Source: Nitrososphaerota archaeon (GTDB taxonomy: Archaea > Thermoproteota > Nitrososphaeria > Nitrososphaerales > Gagatemarchaeaceae). Taken from it: a DNA stretch of 64,000 nucleotides. Below the pieces are notes generated by a model. The model was given only the letters and a program-made list of their open reading frames with translations, ran no database searches and was not told the DNA's origin. How positions within the stretch are numbered: position 1 is the first letter of the stretch; each line of letters opens with the position of its first letter. A program made the position numbers and the translations under genes. Of this stretch, positions 32,488-40,754 are shown in pieces. Location: contig JACQFN010000002.1 in assembly GCA_016200045.1 (NCBI GenBank), positions 124,001 through 188,000 of the forward strand. The letters are read 5' to 3'.

Positions 32488-33399
32488 CTAGATCGGGGTA
32501 TTGCCACCGAATTTCGTGGACTTTCGCCCATTTGGAACCCGCCCTCCCATGTTCGAGTAGACGACCAGCGCTGCCATGTAGAACCCCAGGAATAGAGCAT
32601 ACCCGACCCAGTTGTGGATCCCCCAGAACGCCTCGACTCCGCTGGAATAACCGACCCAGATGAGGATCGCAATCCTCGCCGAGTTCAAGAGAGTGAGCAC
32701 GGCGGTGCCGGCGACGGCGAGCATGAGTGTGGATTTGATTTCCTTCCTCGTGTCGAAGTGCATCAGAGCGAGGAGGCCCAGAAACGTGGTGACCGAGATG
32801 ACGCTCGAACACCCCGGGGTCACTGTGGCCGCAACCGTCTCACCGGTCTTCGAAACGAGGGCGAATTCCGTCCCTTGCCACACTACGGGGACGCCCGTGA
32901 GAGAGACGAACTGGGCCGAAAGGTAGGCCGAGAGGGAAGCCAGGGGCTCCCCGAAGGCCCACTGGATGGCCGCAGGTGCGGCGACTCCGGCAGAGTAGAT
33001 CAACCCGTACGGCAAGATGAAGCGCTTCGCCTGGGGGATAAGGACCAGAGAAGACGAGTAGAACGTCAGAACGATCGCCACCCCGGACAGGACCAGAGAC
33101 TGGCCCGCGGGCTCCCTCAGGGCGAGCAGCCCCGCGAGAGTGAGGGCCCCTAGGAGCCTGACCTTCGCCTCGGCAGAGAGGGGAACATCCTCGGCGAGGA
33201 TGTCGCGGAGGTCATCCCAGCGAAGGAGGAAGAGCACGGTAAGCAGGGCTGCGAATGGTACCGCGGGGAAGATGCTCCCGAATGCGTCGTCGAGCGACTC
33301 GCTCAGGAGGGCTGGGAAGTTGTAGGCCGTGAAGAGCGAGAGGGTCGTCGCGGCCGCGACCCAAGATACAAACCTGATCCGCGCCCCGTGCTCGACCAA
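32488..33399 (-). CDS. Archaeosortase/exosortase-family transpeptidase
   Basis: A 303-residue multi-pass membrane protein with about eight segments. The three family catalytic positions are visible: Cys in VTPGCSSVISVTTFLG, Arg in LLNSARIAILIWVGY and His in WGIHNWVGYALFLG. Such enzymes cut C-terminal PEF-CTERM-type sorting signals and attach the protein to lipid in the archaeal membrane. The gene for a protein with a PEF-type C-terminus lies at 34299-35525 on the same strand, a natural substrate. The start near 33399 is approximate. Confidence 0.88.
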   Translation of the reverse strand: MVEHGARIRFVSWVAAATTLSLFTAYNFPALLSESLDDAFGSIFPAVPFAALLTVLFLLRWDDLRDILAEDVPLSAEAKVRLLGALTLAGLLALREPAGQSLVLSGVAIVLTFYSSSLVLIPQAKRFILPYGLIYSAGVAAPAAIQWAFGEPLASLSAYLSAQFVSLTGVPVVWQGTEFALVSKTGETVAATVTPGCSSVISVTTFLGLLALMHFDTRKEIKSTLMLAVAGTAVLTLLNSARIAILIWVGYSSGVEAFWGIHNWVGYALFLGFYMAALVVYSNMGGRVPNGRKSTKFGGNTPI

Positions 33400-33437
33400 T
33401 CTCTCGGCCTCCCGCCGGGCCTGGATGGATTAGAGCT

Positions 33438-34196
33438 TTACCCGAATACGACGAGCCTGTGGTGCTCAGCCGCCGAGTAGTTCCTGACACCCGGACCGTA
33501 GTGAGGGGGGAGCGGGGTCTGCCACTCTGAATACGTCTTGGCGTAGTAAAGGAGCATCACTGCCTTCGCGTCGATGTACGCTGTCGCGTTTGCCGCCGTC
33601 GCATACCACTGCGCCTCAGTCAGCGTGTAGGCCGTCCGCCGAGGGTTGGGGAAGCAGGCATCGGTATCGCAGCCCCCGGCATAGGTCAGCGCGAAGTACG
33701 TGGCTCCCGCCAAGGGTTGAATGACGAGCAGGACGCAGGGCGCGCCCTTGGACAGAGGGGGCTGGTCCTGGTATGCGTAGAGGACGGGGCAGACAGGCCC
33801 GTCAAACCGGGAGATTGATTCAGCCATCAAAGCCTGGACCGACGCGTTGTTCAGACCGTAGTCGTCCAGGAAGACCCCCGTTACGCCCTGCGCCGAGAGG
33901 ATCCAAGATGCCTGCGCAGAGAGGTTTCCTCCCTCGGTCGGGGGAATCATTATGGCCCACCTCTCTGCGCAGCCCTCCGGAGCGGACCGACCACCCAGCA
34001 CTCCCTGAACGGAGAACGCGACTGTGCCGTTGGTCTGGGTACACTGTCTGCCCCAGGCGATGTCGGGCCCCCGAAGCGTTACCCCAGAGCCCGGGTTCCC
34101 TGGGTGGGTCAGCAAAGCCAATGAGGCTATCGACACCAGAGCGATGACTCCGACTGCCGCCAGCGCGAACCTGAATTCGTTCGTCAGGGCCCTCAC
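33438..34196 (-). CDS. Secreted protein of unknown function next to archaeosortase
   Basis: A 252-residue protein. An N-terminal hydrophobic segment (FALAAVGVIALVSIASLALL) acts as signal or anchor; the rest is outside, with several cysteines (two near residues 52 and 76, more around 136-185) likely in disulfides. The stretch QGVTGVFLDDYGLNNASVQA looks like the end of a beta strand with two acidic residues, as in TIM-barrel glycosidases, but that is only a hint. A TATA-like CATAAGAG lies near 34230-34238. It is immediately upstream of the archaeosortase gene. Confidence 0.65.
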   Translation of the reverse strand: MRALTNEFRFALAAVGVIALVSIASLALLTHPGNPGSGVTLRGPDIAWGRQCTQTNGTVAFSVQGVLGGRSAPEGCAERWAIMIPPTEGGNLSAQASWILSAQGVTGVFLDDYGLNNASVQALMAESISRFDGPVCPVLYAYQDQPPLSKGAPCVLLVIQPLAGATYFALTYAGGCDTDACFPNPRRTAYTLTEAQWYATAANATAYIDAKAVMLLYYAKTYSEWQTPLPPHYGPGVRNYSAAEHHRLVVFG

Positions 34197-34298
34197 TGAG
34201 TATCGGTTCCGCGATGCACTCTCCTGCTCTTATGTCCTATGACGAGCAGAACAGGTCCTGCCAAATCAGAATGAAGCTGCCAGGCCCCGAATAGCTGG

Positions 34299-35525
34299 CT
34301 ATGTGGGAGTGGGAATGGAAGGACCTTGCGCGCCCTGCCGACGACGGACGACCAAGTAGGACATGACCACGACTATCGTCAACCCAGCGATCGCCACTGC
34401 CTGCAGGGGGAATTCGGGGATGCCGCCACCTCCCCCACTTGAGGTGGGAGTCGAGCTGCTCGAACTTGATCCTCCTGACGTGCTCGCCCCTGACGAAGAA
34501 CTACTTGAGGGAGACGATGACGAGGTCGTGGAAGTAGAAGAGCCCTGGATTATGGACACGGTGTTATCTATCCTGTTCGAGACGTACACATCTCCGTTGA
34601 GGGGGTCGTACATTATCGCGTTGGGGCTCGTCCCGACAGTGATGTTGTCAATCACTTGGTTGTTCGAGCCGTCGATCACTGAGACCGTGCCTGAAGCGCT
34701 ATTTGCCACGTAGACAAACCCGTTTGTCGGGTTCACGGCAACTGCCACGGGGGAGAAGCCTACGTTTGTAATGTTCACCGCTGCGAGCAGGTTGCTTCCC
34801 AACACCGAGACGGTGTTGTCAATTGAGTTTGCCACGTAGAACTTGCCAGTTACCGGGTTGAAGTCCATTCCCAACGGGCCGTTACCGACGGTGATTTCTC
34901 GCGACAGCATCAACGAACTGTTGATGACAGAAATGGAATTCCCGACGGAGTTCACAACGTACGCGGTACTCGTAGCGTTGTTGACCAGAACCGCGACCGG
35001 AGCTATTCCAACCGTCACATTCCCTACCACAGAGTGGTTTGGCGCCAAAATCGTAACGGTGTTGTCGCCGTTATTCGCGACGTAGACGTTGCCAGTGGTA
35101 GCATCAACCCCTACCGCGTACGGGGAAACCCCGACCGTGACGTTCTCGGTCACATGATTGGAGCTGTCAACGACCGAAACGGTGTTTTCTCCGCTGTTCG
35201 CAACGTAGACGTTTCCGTCGACCGGGCTGTACGCCGCGCCTAGGGGAAGGTATCCCACCGAGAAGTTTCCGGCCAATTGATTGTTCGACCCGTTGATCAT
35301 CGTGACTTCGTTTCCTCCGTTATCAATCACATAGATGATTCCGGTCGTCGGATTAAGGGCGAAACTCGACGGGGTGAAGCCCACCTGAAGGGTGTTGACT
35401 ACGACGGAGGAAGCTGACGCCGACCCCGAGAAGGCTACAGCGATGGCCACTGCCATTACTCCCAGGACCAAGACAACCGAGGCCGTCCGCCCAATCCCAC
35501 GGCCGACTCGGGCATTTGTCTGCAT
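34299..35525 (-). CDS. YVTN beta-propeller surface protein with PEF-CTERM-like sorting signal
   Basis: A 408-residue secreted protein. A signal peptide (VLVLGVMAVAIAVAFSGSAS) precedes eight or so YVTN-type repeats of about 42 residues (NVYVANNGDNTVTILAPN, FYVANSIDNTVSVLGSN), giving a beta-propeller. A Ser/Thr-rich stalk follows, and the C-terminus has GIPEFPLQAVAIAGLTIV, a hydrophobic segment and RRRQG. That is the layout of archaeosortase substrates (PEF motif, membrane helix, basic end). ATG 35525 lies 27 nt from a TATA box. The archaeosortase gene is about 0.9 kb downstream. Confidence 0.87.
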   Translation of the reverse strand: MQTNARVGRGIGRTASVVLVLGVMAVAIAVAFSGSASASSVVVNTLQVGFTPSSFALNPTTGIIYVIDNGGNEVTMINGSNNQLAGNFSVGYLPLGAAYSPVDGNVYVANSGENTVSVVDSSNHVTENVTVGVSPYAVGVDATTGNVYVANNGDNTVTILAPNHSVVGNVTVGIAPVAVLVNNATSTAYVVNSVGNSISVINSSLMLSREITVGNGPLGMDFNPVTGKFYVANSIDNTVSVLGSNLLAAVNITNVGFSPVAVAVNPTNGFVYVANSASGTVSVIDGSNNQVIDNITVGTSPNAIMYDPLNGDVYVSNRIDNTVSIIQGSSTSTTSSSSPSSSSSSGASTSGGSSSSSSTPTSSGGGGGIPEFPLQAVAIAGLTIVVVMSYLVVRRRQGAQGPSIPTPT

Positions 35526-35547
35526 TCATCGGGGCGCTGGTTGCTCA

Positions 35548-35556
35548 GTATAAAAA
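35548..35556 (-). promoter_or_regulatory. TATA box of the YVTN/PEF protein gene
   Basis: TTTTTATAC on the minus strand is centred 27 nt upstream of ATG 35525, giving a leaderless mRNA. Confidence 0.6.
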
Positions 35557-35658
35557 TTCTTGGAATTCGGCTGCCTTCAGACTGAAACACGTCCTGACCT
35601 CCACCAGTTTGGACTTCCAGGCGCTTGTAGAAACCGTCCTTGGAAACTGGTAACAAAG

Positions 35659-35666
35659 CATAATAG
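35659..35666 (+). promoter_or_regulatory. TATA box of the peptide transporter operon
   Basis: CATAATAG is centred about 29 nt upstream of ATG 35692, fitting a leaderless first gene of the transporter operon. Confidence 0.5.
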
Positions 35667-35691
35667 CGTTCCATCTCTCGCGGAGTAACGT

Positions 35692-36723
35692 ATGGGCCTG
35701 AGGAGATACATAGCAAGAAGGACCGTTTACACGATGATTCTCCTCTTCATCATAGTCGTATTCAACTACTTTCTTTTTCAGGTGCTGCCGTTCACTACGG
35801 TATGTCCCACCGGGACTTCCTACGAGACTTGTGCGGAGAACCTTTACCTTCCTGAGCAGGTTGCTAGAGGAGACAACGCCTACCAGGTTATCCAGCACAT
35901 TAGGCTACAGATATTCCACGACTTCGGGTTTGACAAGCCATTCCCCGTCAGGGTGGGCTTGTATGTAGTCAACATGTTTACCCTCAATTTCGGATACCAT
36001 GTCGGTTCGCTGAAGGGGCCGGTATTGGAAACTATATCTGAAAGAGCGCCATACACGATTCTGCTCCTCGGCTCTTCTATTATAGCCTCATTCATCATAG
36101 GCATAGGTCTCGGGGTCATCGCTGCCGCGAAACGCGGAAAGATACTAGACGTTTCCTTCCTAGGGAGCCTCCTTTTTCTGAACTCGCTCCCGGTCTTCTT
36201 CCTTGGAGCGGTACTGGAGTTGCTGCAGCTGTATTTCACGGGAGACTCCTATGCACCGGTCGCGTCGACTACGCAGCTGAAGGACGGACTGGACTTCTAC
36301 TATGGGGTCCTGCAATCCTTGTTCCTTCCCTTCCTTACGTTGACGTTCGCTGGAATCGGGAGTGTATTCCTCACTCAGAGGGCCGTCATGATCGACGCTG
36401 TCTCAGAGGACTATATCCTGATGGCGAGGGCGAAGGGTTTAGGCGAAAGGACAGTCCTTTTCAAGCACGCCTTCAGAAATGCAGTTCTTCCGATTGTCAC
36501 GGCTTTCGCCCTATCAATTGGGTTCATACTCTCCGGCGCGGTAATAACGGAAACAGTCTTCAAGTTCCCCGGCCTGGGTTTTCAACTCTACAATGCTGTC
36601 CTTGACAACGACTTTCCCTTTGAACAGGCGATCTTCTTCGTGATTTCTTTGATGGTGCTGATTTGCGTATTCATTGCAGACATACTTTACGGTCTCCTAG
36701 ACCCCAGGGTGAGAACTGGCTAG
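35692..36723 (+). CDS. Peptide ABC transporter permease, DppB/OppB-like
   Basis: A 343-residue permease with six membrane segments. The family loop reads MARAKGLGERTVLFKHAFRN (EAA-type contact with the ATPase), followed by AVLPIVTAFALSIGFILSGA and the conserved ETVFKFPGLG. A fairly long periplasm-side segment with Cys residues (CPTGTSYETC) lies after the first membrane segment. It is the first gene of a five-gene unit 35692-41562; the next gene starts one base after its stop. Confidence 0.93.
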   Translation: MGLRRYIARRTVYTMILLFIIVVFNYFLFQVLPFTTVCPTGTSYETCAENLYLPEQVARGDNAYQVIQHIRLQIFHDFGFDKPFPVRVGLYVVNMFTLNFGYHVGSLKGPVLETISERAPYTILLLGSSIIASFIIGIGLGVIAAAKRGKILDVSFLGSLLFLNSLPVFFLGAVLELLQLYFTGDSYAPVASTTQLKDGLDFYYGVLQSLFLPFLTLTFAGIGSVFLTQRAVMIDAVSEDYILMARAKGLGERTVLFKHAFRNAVLPIVTAFALSIGFILSGAVITETVFKFPGLGFQLYNAVLDNDFPFEQAIFFVISLMVLICVFIADILYGLLDPRVRTG

Positions 36724-36724
36724 G

Positions 36725-38314
36725 ATGGAGTTCAGGAACTCAGGTCAAAAGCTTGCGAAGTCGGGGAGGGTCTTCAGGCTTTACGCGAAATCCAAGATCG
36801 GCGTCATCGGCCTAGTCATCATAGTCTTCTTCGTCTTGCTTGCGGTGTTTTCTCCGACTTTTGCGCCCAACCACCCAGTGAATTACCAGGTCGCGCAGCC
36901 TTTCGACATACCTTCCTGGGCAGTGATCTTTCCCCAGTACTCGGCTACCTCCGTAGATCGCTACCCGGTCATAGTCAACGGATTCTCGTCACAGTCAGAC
37001 CTCTCTCAGTGGGCGATAAGCGGGTCCAATCTGAGCCTCAAGGTCGTCCCTGGCCTGACTCCCGACACTCTGACTGTTCCCGGAAGTCTGTCCTTCAATG
37101 CAAGCATCAGCGGCCCGTTGACTCCTGAGGAACGGAATGAGACCCAAGACCCGTTGCTGCCAGGAGGGATAACTTTCATATCGCTTAGCAAGCAGTTCCA
37201 GTTCGATGGCGTCGTCCCGCATAACTTCGACGCCACCGTGGTCGTCGAGCTCGCCAACTCGACCAACCTGGATTCAGTCTATGTCAACATGGTCGTCTCG
37301 ACTCCGAAGGGGAATTTCTCGATGTCGTCCATCGGGTCTTCGAGCATTTCCGATTCAGTCCTGATCTACTTGGGCGATCAAGGGACATGGAAGACCTCGA
37401 TTGTCCTCAGCGCCCAGCTGCCGACGTCTGGAATCCCAGCCTACGCCAACGTTGCCGACCCGTCCCCACTCGTTTTCAACGCGTCGGGGACCTACAAGTT
37501 CACGGTGGAGCTCAGAGGCCATCCCTCCGAGGGGTCCACGTCAAGTTCGATGTCGGCCAACATCGCGGCAATCAACCTGCACCTCGCGGGTGGAGCCTAC
37601 GGACTGCTGGGCACGGACAATTTTGGGAATGACGTGTGGGCGCAGCTCGTCTGGGGGTCAAGGATATCATTGTTAATCGGGCTTCTCTCGGGCGTCGGTG
37701 CCGTGGGCCTGGGTGCCCTAGCAGGGATAGCCGCTGGGTATTCGGGGGGAATCTGGGATGAGGCTCTAGGAAGGCTTACCGATTTCATCCTCGTCCTCCC
37801 ATTCCTGCCAGTGCTGATTATCGCTGTTCAAGTGATTACATCCAGCGAGGCCCTTCTTGCAGGGATTTACTTCTGGATAGTCGCAATTTTTGTAGGGATA
37901 TCATGGCCCTTCATTGCAAAGCTTATCCGGGCCCAGGTCCTTTCTGTGAAAGAAAGACAGTACGTCGAAGCATCGGTGGCTGTCGGCGGAGGGACCGGGC
38001 ACATCCTCAGAAGACACATCCTTCCAAACGTGATGGGGCTGGTTTACTCGCAGGTGGCGTTGAATGTCGCAGGCTTCATATTGCTCGAAGCGGCACTGGA
38101 CTTTCTGTCGCTTTCCGTGAACGGCATCGGGACAATATCATGGGGCCTCATGCTCACCTACGCCCTTTCCGACGCCGTATCCAACTCAGCCGCGTCCTAT
38201 GTCTGGTGGTGGTTCCTGCCTCCGGGAGTGGCTATTGCAACCCTTTCCCTGGCGTTCGTACTCGTAGGTTACGCGCTTGACCAAATCTTCAACCCGAGGC
38301 TGAGGGCGAGATAA
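36725..38314 (+). CDS. Peptide ABC transporter permease, DppC-like, with a large extracytoplasmic insertion
   Basis: A 529-residue protein; DppC is usually near 300. After the first membrane segment (IGVIGLVIIVFFVLLAVFSP) an insertion of about 230 residues, beta-rich with Asn-x-Ser/Thr sites, precedes the conserved LLGTDNFGNDVWAQLVWGSR. The remaining segments and the EAA loop (YVEASVAVGGGTGHILRRHI) are normal. The insertion should lie outside the cell and could contact the substrate or the binding protein. It overlaps the next gene by one base (TAATG). Confidence 0.92.
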   Translation: MEFRNSGQKLAKSGRVFRLYAKSKIGVIGLVIIVFFVLLAVFSPTFAPNHPVNYQVAQPFDIPSWAVIFPQYSATSVDRYPVIVNGFSSQSDLSQWAISGSNLSLKVVPGLTPDTLTVPGSLSFNASISGPLTPEERNETQDPLLPGGITFISLSKQFQFDGVVPHNFDATVVVELANSTNLDSVYVNMVVSTPKGNFSMSSIGSSSISDSVLIYLGDQGTWKTSIVLSAQLPTSGIPAYANVADPSPLVFNASGTYKFTVELRGHPSEGSTSSSMSANIAAINLHLAGGAYGLLGTDNFGNDVWAQLVWGSRISLLIGLLSGVGAVGLGALAGIAAGYSGGIWDEALGRLTDFILVLPFLPVLIIAVQVITSSEALLAGIYFWIVAIFVGISWPFIAKLIRAQVLSVKERQYVEASVAVGGGTGHILRRHILPNVMGLVYSQVALNVAGFILLEAALDFLSLSVNGIGTISWGLMLTYALSDAVSNSAASYVWWWFLPPGVAIATLSLAFVLVGYALDQIFNPRLRAR

Positions 38315-39297
38315 TGAGCACTCCTTTGCTGAAGGTCGAAGGCCTCAGAATGCACTATCAGACGGCGAGCGGATACGTCAAGGCGGTCGATGGGGTGAAT
38401 TTTGAGCTGAACAAGGGCGAGGTGCTGGGGGTTGTGGGAGAAAGCGGTTGCGGGAAGTCGAGCCTCGCCGGCTCGCTGCTGAAGCTTCTCCCAAAGAATG
38501 CGAAGATTATGGAAGGAAAAATCCTGCTCGAAGGGGAGGACCTCGTCCCCATGGGGGACTCTGAAATGAGGAGCAAGGTACGGTGGACGAAGATTTCACT
38601 CGTGCCACAAGGGGCGATGAATGCGCTGAATCCCATATTCAGGGTGGGAGATCAGATAGCAGAATCGATGACAATCCACACAGGGGTCAGGAAGGCCGAG
38701 GCCAGGGCCAGGACGGACAAGCTGCTCGAACTGGTCGGAGTCGACCCTTCCAGGGGTAGGCACTATCCCCACGAATTCAGCGGGGGGATGAAGCAGAGGG
38801 CTATGATAGCGATGGCTCTTTCGCTTTCTCCCAAGATACTCATCGCCGACGAGCCTACCACGGCACTCGACGTGATTGTCCAAGCAGGCATCATAGAGCT
38901 GATGCTCAGCGTGAGGCGGGAACTGGGGACTTCGATCATTCTGATCAGTCACGACCTCGCCCTCGTGGCACAGATGAGCGACAAGGTGATAATCATGTAC
39001 GCGGGGAAGATAGTAGAGTACGGCCAGAGCAAGGACGTCTACATCAACTCTCTTCATCCCTACACGCTTGGGCTGCAGCACGCGTTCGCGGACATCAGGA
39101 AGCCAAAGGAGCGCCTGATCTCGATCCCCGGCTCCCCTCCCGACTTGGTGGAACCCCCGACTGGGTGCAGGTTCAACCCCAGATGCCCGTACGCGAAAGA
39201 CCTTTGCAGGGCAAAGGAGCCCGAACTACTCGAGGTGGAGCCAGGACACATGGTCGCCTGCCATTTCTGGGAAGAAGTCAGGCAGAACGGTAAGTGA
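38314..39297 (+). CDS. Peptide ABC transporter ATP-binding protein, DppD-like
   Basis: A 327-residue ATPase. Walker A is VVGESGCGKSSLAGSLLKLL, the signature is HEFSGGMKQRAMIAMALS and Walker B is LIADEPTTALDVIVQ. The C-terminal oligopeptide-transporter extension is present, with cysteines in GCRFNPRCPYAKDLCRAKEP that may hold an Fe-S cluster, as in other DppD/DppF proteins. It energises uptake together with the following DppF-like ATPase. Confidence 0.95.
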   Translation: MSTPLLKVEGLRMHYQTASGYVKAVDGVNFELNKGEVLGVVGESGCGKSSLAGSLLKLLPKNAKIMEGKILLEGEDLVPMGDSEMRSKVRWTKISLVPQGAMNALNPIFRVGDQIAESMTIHTGVRKAEARARTDKLLELVGVDPSRGRHYPHEFSGGMKQRAMIAMALSLSPKILIADEPTTALDVIVQAGIIELMLSVRRELGTSIILISHDLALVAQMSDKVIIMYAGKIVEYGQSKDVYINSLHPYTLGLQHAFADIRKPKERLISIPGSPPDLVEPPTGCRFNPRCPYAKDLCRAKEPELLEVEPGHMVACHFWEEVRQNGK

Positions 39298-40754
39298 AAG
39301 ACCTGATCGCGACCCATGAAGAGTTGCCCCCCCGCGGGTACAGGATGGCCGGCGTTTACATCACTCTTGCGATGATCCTGGCTCTCGTCACGACGATAGT
39401 GTGGCTGGCAATCCCACTCTTCGTGCTCTCTTTCCCCGTTCTCGCGGGTACCTTCTTCGAGTGGGTTTACCTCAAACTTGGAGTCTATACCCTCGTTTTG
39501 GCTCTTATCTCTGCCATTGTTTTGAGGAGGACCTTTCTGATGCGACGCGCGCTCAACAGACGCGAGATATTTTCTCTGAAAGAGCTCAACTCGGCCTTCT
39601 GGGGGGCCTTCGCCCTGGTCCTTGCCAACCCCATAACTGGCTTCCTGATGCTTTTGGCGAGAGATTCCATTTCGAGAATTAGCCCTCCCCCGCTCAGGGC
39701 GGGGTCCGAGGGGAAGATCCTCATCGTCGACCACCTTACGAAGCTTTTTCCGGTGAGGAGAACTTTCGCTCAGTCGTTTAGAGGGGAAGCGGATACCAAC
39801 GTCCACGCTGTGGACGACGTGTCGTTCGAAGTCGGAAAGGCGCAGATCTACGGGCTCGCAGGTGAGAGCGGTTCGGGGAAGACGACGGTCCTTAGAACGG
39901 TGCTCAGACTGACCCCCCCGACCTCGGGCTCGATCTACTTCGAAGGAAAGGAGATTTCGACCGCCACGAGGAGAGAAATGAAGAAGATAAGGCCAAGGAT
40001 TCAGGTGGTCTTCCAAGATCCTTATGAATCGATGAATCCCAGGATGACCACTTACGAAATCGTATCGGAGGGTCTTTCAGTCAATAACCTTGCCACTTCG
40101 ACGAAGGACTCCCACGAAAAGGTTCTGAAAGCCCTGCGGGACGTCCAGCTCACACCTCCGGAAGAGTACATCGACCGGTACCCCCACGAGCTGTCCGGCG
40201 GGCAGCGACAAAGGGTCGCGATAGCGAGAGCACTGGTCCTCGAGCCCGACCTGATTCTCGCAGACGAACCCGTTTCGATGCTGGACGTGTCGGTTCGGGC
40301 CGAGGTGATATCTGTCCTTCTTTCGATACGGGAGAAGCGAGGAATAGCCGTGTTGATGGTCACCCACGACCTTGCCCTTTCGAAGGACGTGGTCGACCAG
40401 CTCGGGATAATGTATCTAGGAAAGATAGTAGAGGTTGGAGCGGCCGAAAAGGTCGTCGGGAACCCGTTCCATCCTTACACGCAGGCTTTGATAGCCGCTG
40501 TCCCAGTCCCGGACCCTACCGCACCTAAGATTCGCGTCCTCGCCAGGGGCGAAATACCGACGAATATTTCTCCGCCCTCGGGATGCCGGTTCCATCCGAG
40601 GTGTTCCTTCGCGAAGGCCATCTGCTCCGAGGTCGAACCCCCGCTTGCCGAAGTCCGGCCAGGGCGCAAGGTCGCGTGCCACTTCTGGGAGGAGGCAGAA
40701 AATGCGTTCTTGAAGGATGTAAAGTCCCGGGGCGTGATGGAACCTGCGAATTGA
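39294..40754 (+). CDS. Peptide ABC transporter ATP-binding protein, DppF-like, with N-terminal membrane segments
   Basis: A 486-residue protein; DppF is usually about 330. Residues 20-125 contain about four hydrophobic segments (VYITLAMILALVTTIVWLAI, YTLVLALISAIVLRRTFLMR, FWGAFALVLANPITGFLMLL), absent from normal DppF. The ATPase follows from about residue 140, with Walker A GLAGESGSGKTTVLRTVLRL, signature HELSGGQRQRVAIARAL and Walker B LILADEPVSMLDVS. The C-terminal cysteine motif GCRFHPRCSFAKAICSEVEP is present. GTG 39294 overlaps the previous stop (GTGA). The fusion would tether the ATPase to the membrane. Confidence 0.92.
   Translation: MKDLIATHEELPPRGYRMAGVYITLAMILALVTTIVWLAIPLFVLSFPVLAGTFFEWVYLKLGVYTLVLALISAIVLRRTFLMRRALNRREIFSLKELNSAFWGAFALVLANPITGFLMLLARDSISRISPPPLRAGSEGKILIVDHLTKLFPVRRTFAQSFRGEADTNVHAVDDVSFEVGKAQIYGLAGESGSGKTTVLRTVLRLTPPTSGSIYFEGKEISTATRREMKKIRPRIQVVFQDPYESMNPRMTTYEIVSEGLSVNNLATSTKDSHEKVLKALRDVQLTPPEEYIDRYPHELSGGQRQRVAIARALVLEPDLILADEPVSMLDVSVRAEVISVLLSIREKRGIAVLMVTHDLALSKDVVDQLGIMYLGKIVEVGAAEKVVGNPFHPYTQALIAAVPVPDPTAPKIRVLARGEIPTNISPPSGCRFHPRCSFAKAICSEVEPPLAEVRPGRKVACHFWEEAENAFLKDVKSRGVMEPAN

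Noticed and set aside
34400-34560. Low-complexity Ser/Thr-coding run considered as a DNA repeat element
   Set aside because: It encodes the stalk of the surface protein and is explained by that; no CRISPR-like spacing is present here or elsewhere in the window.
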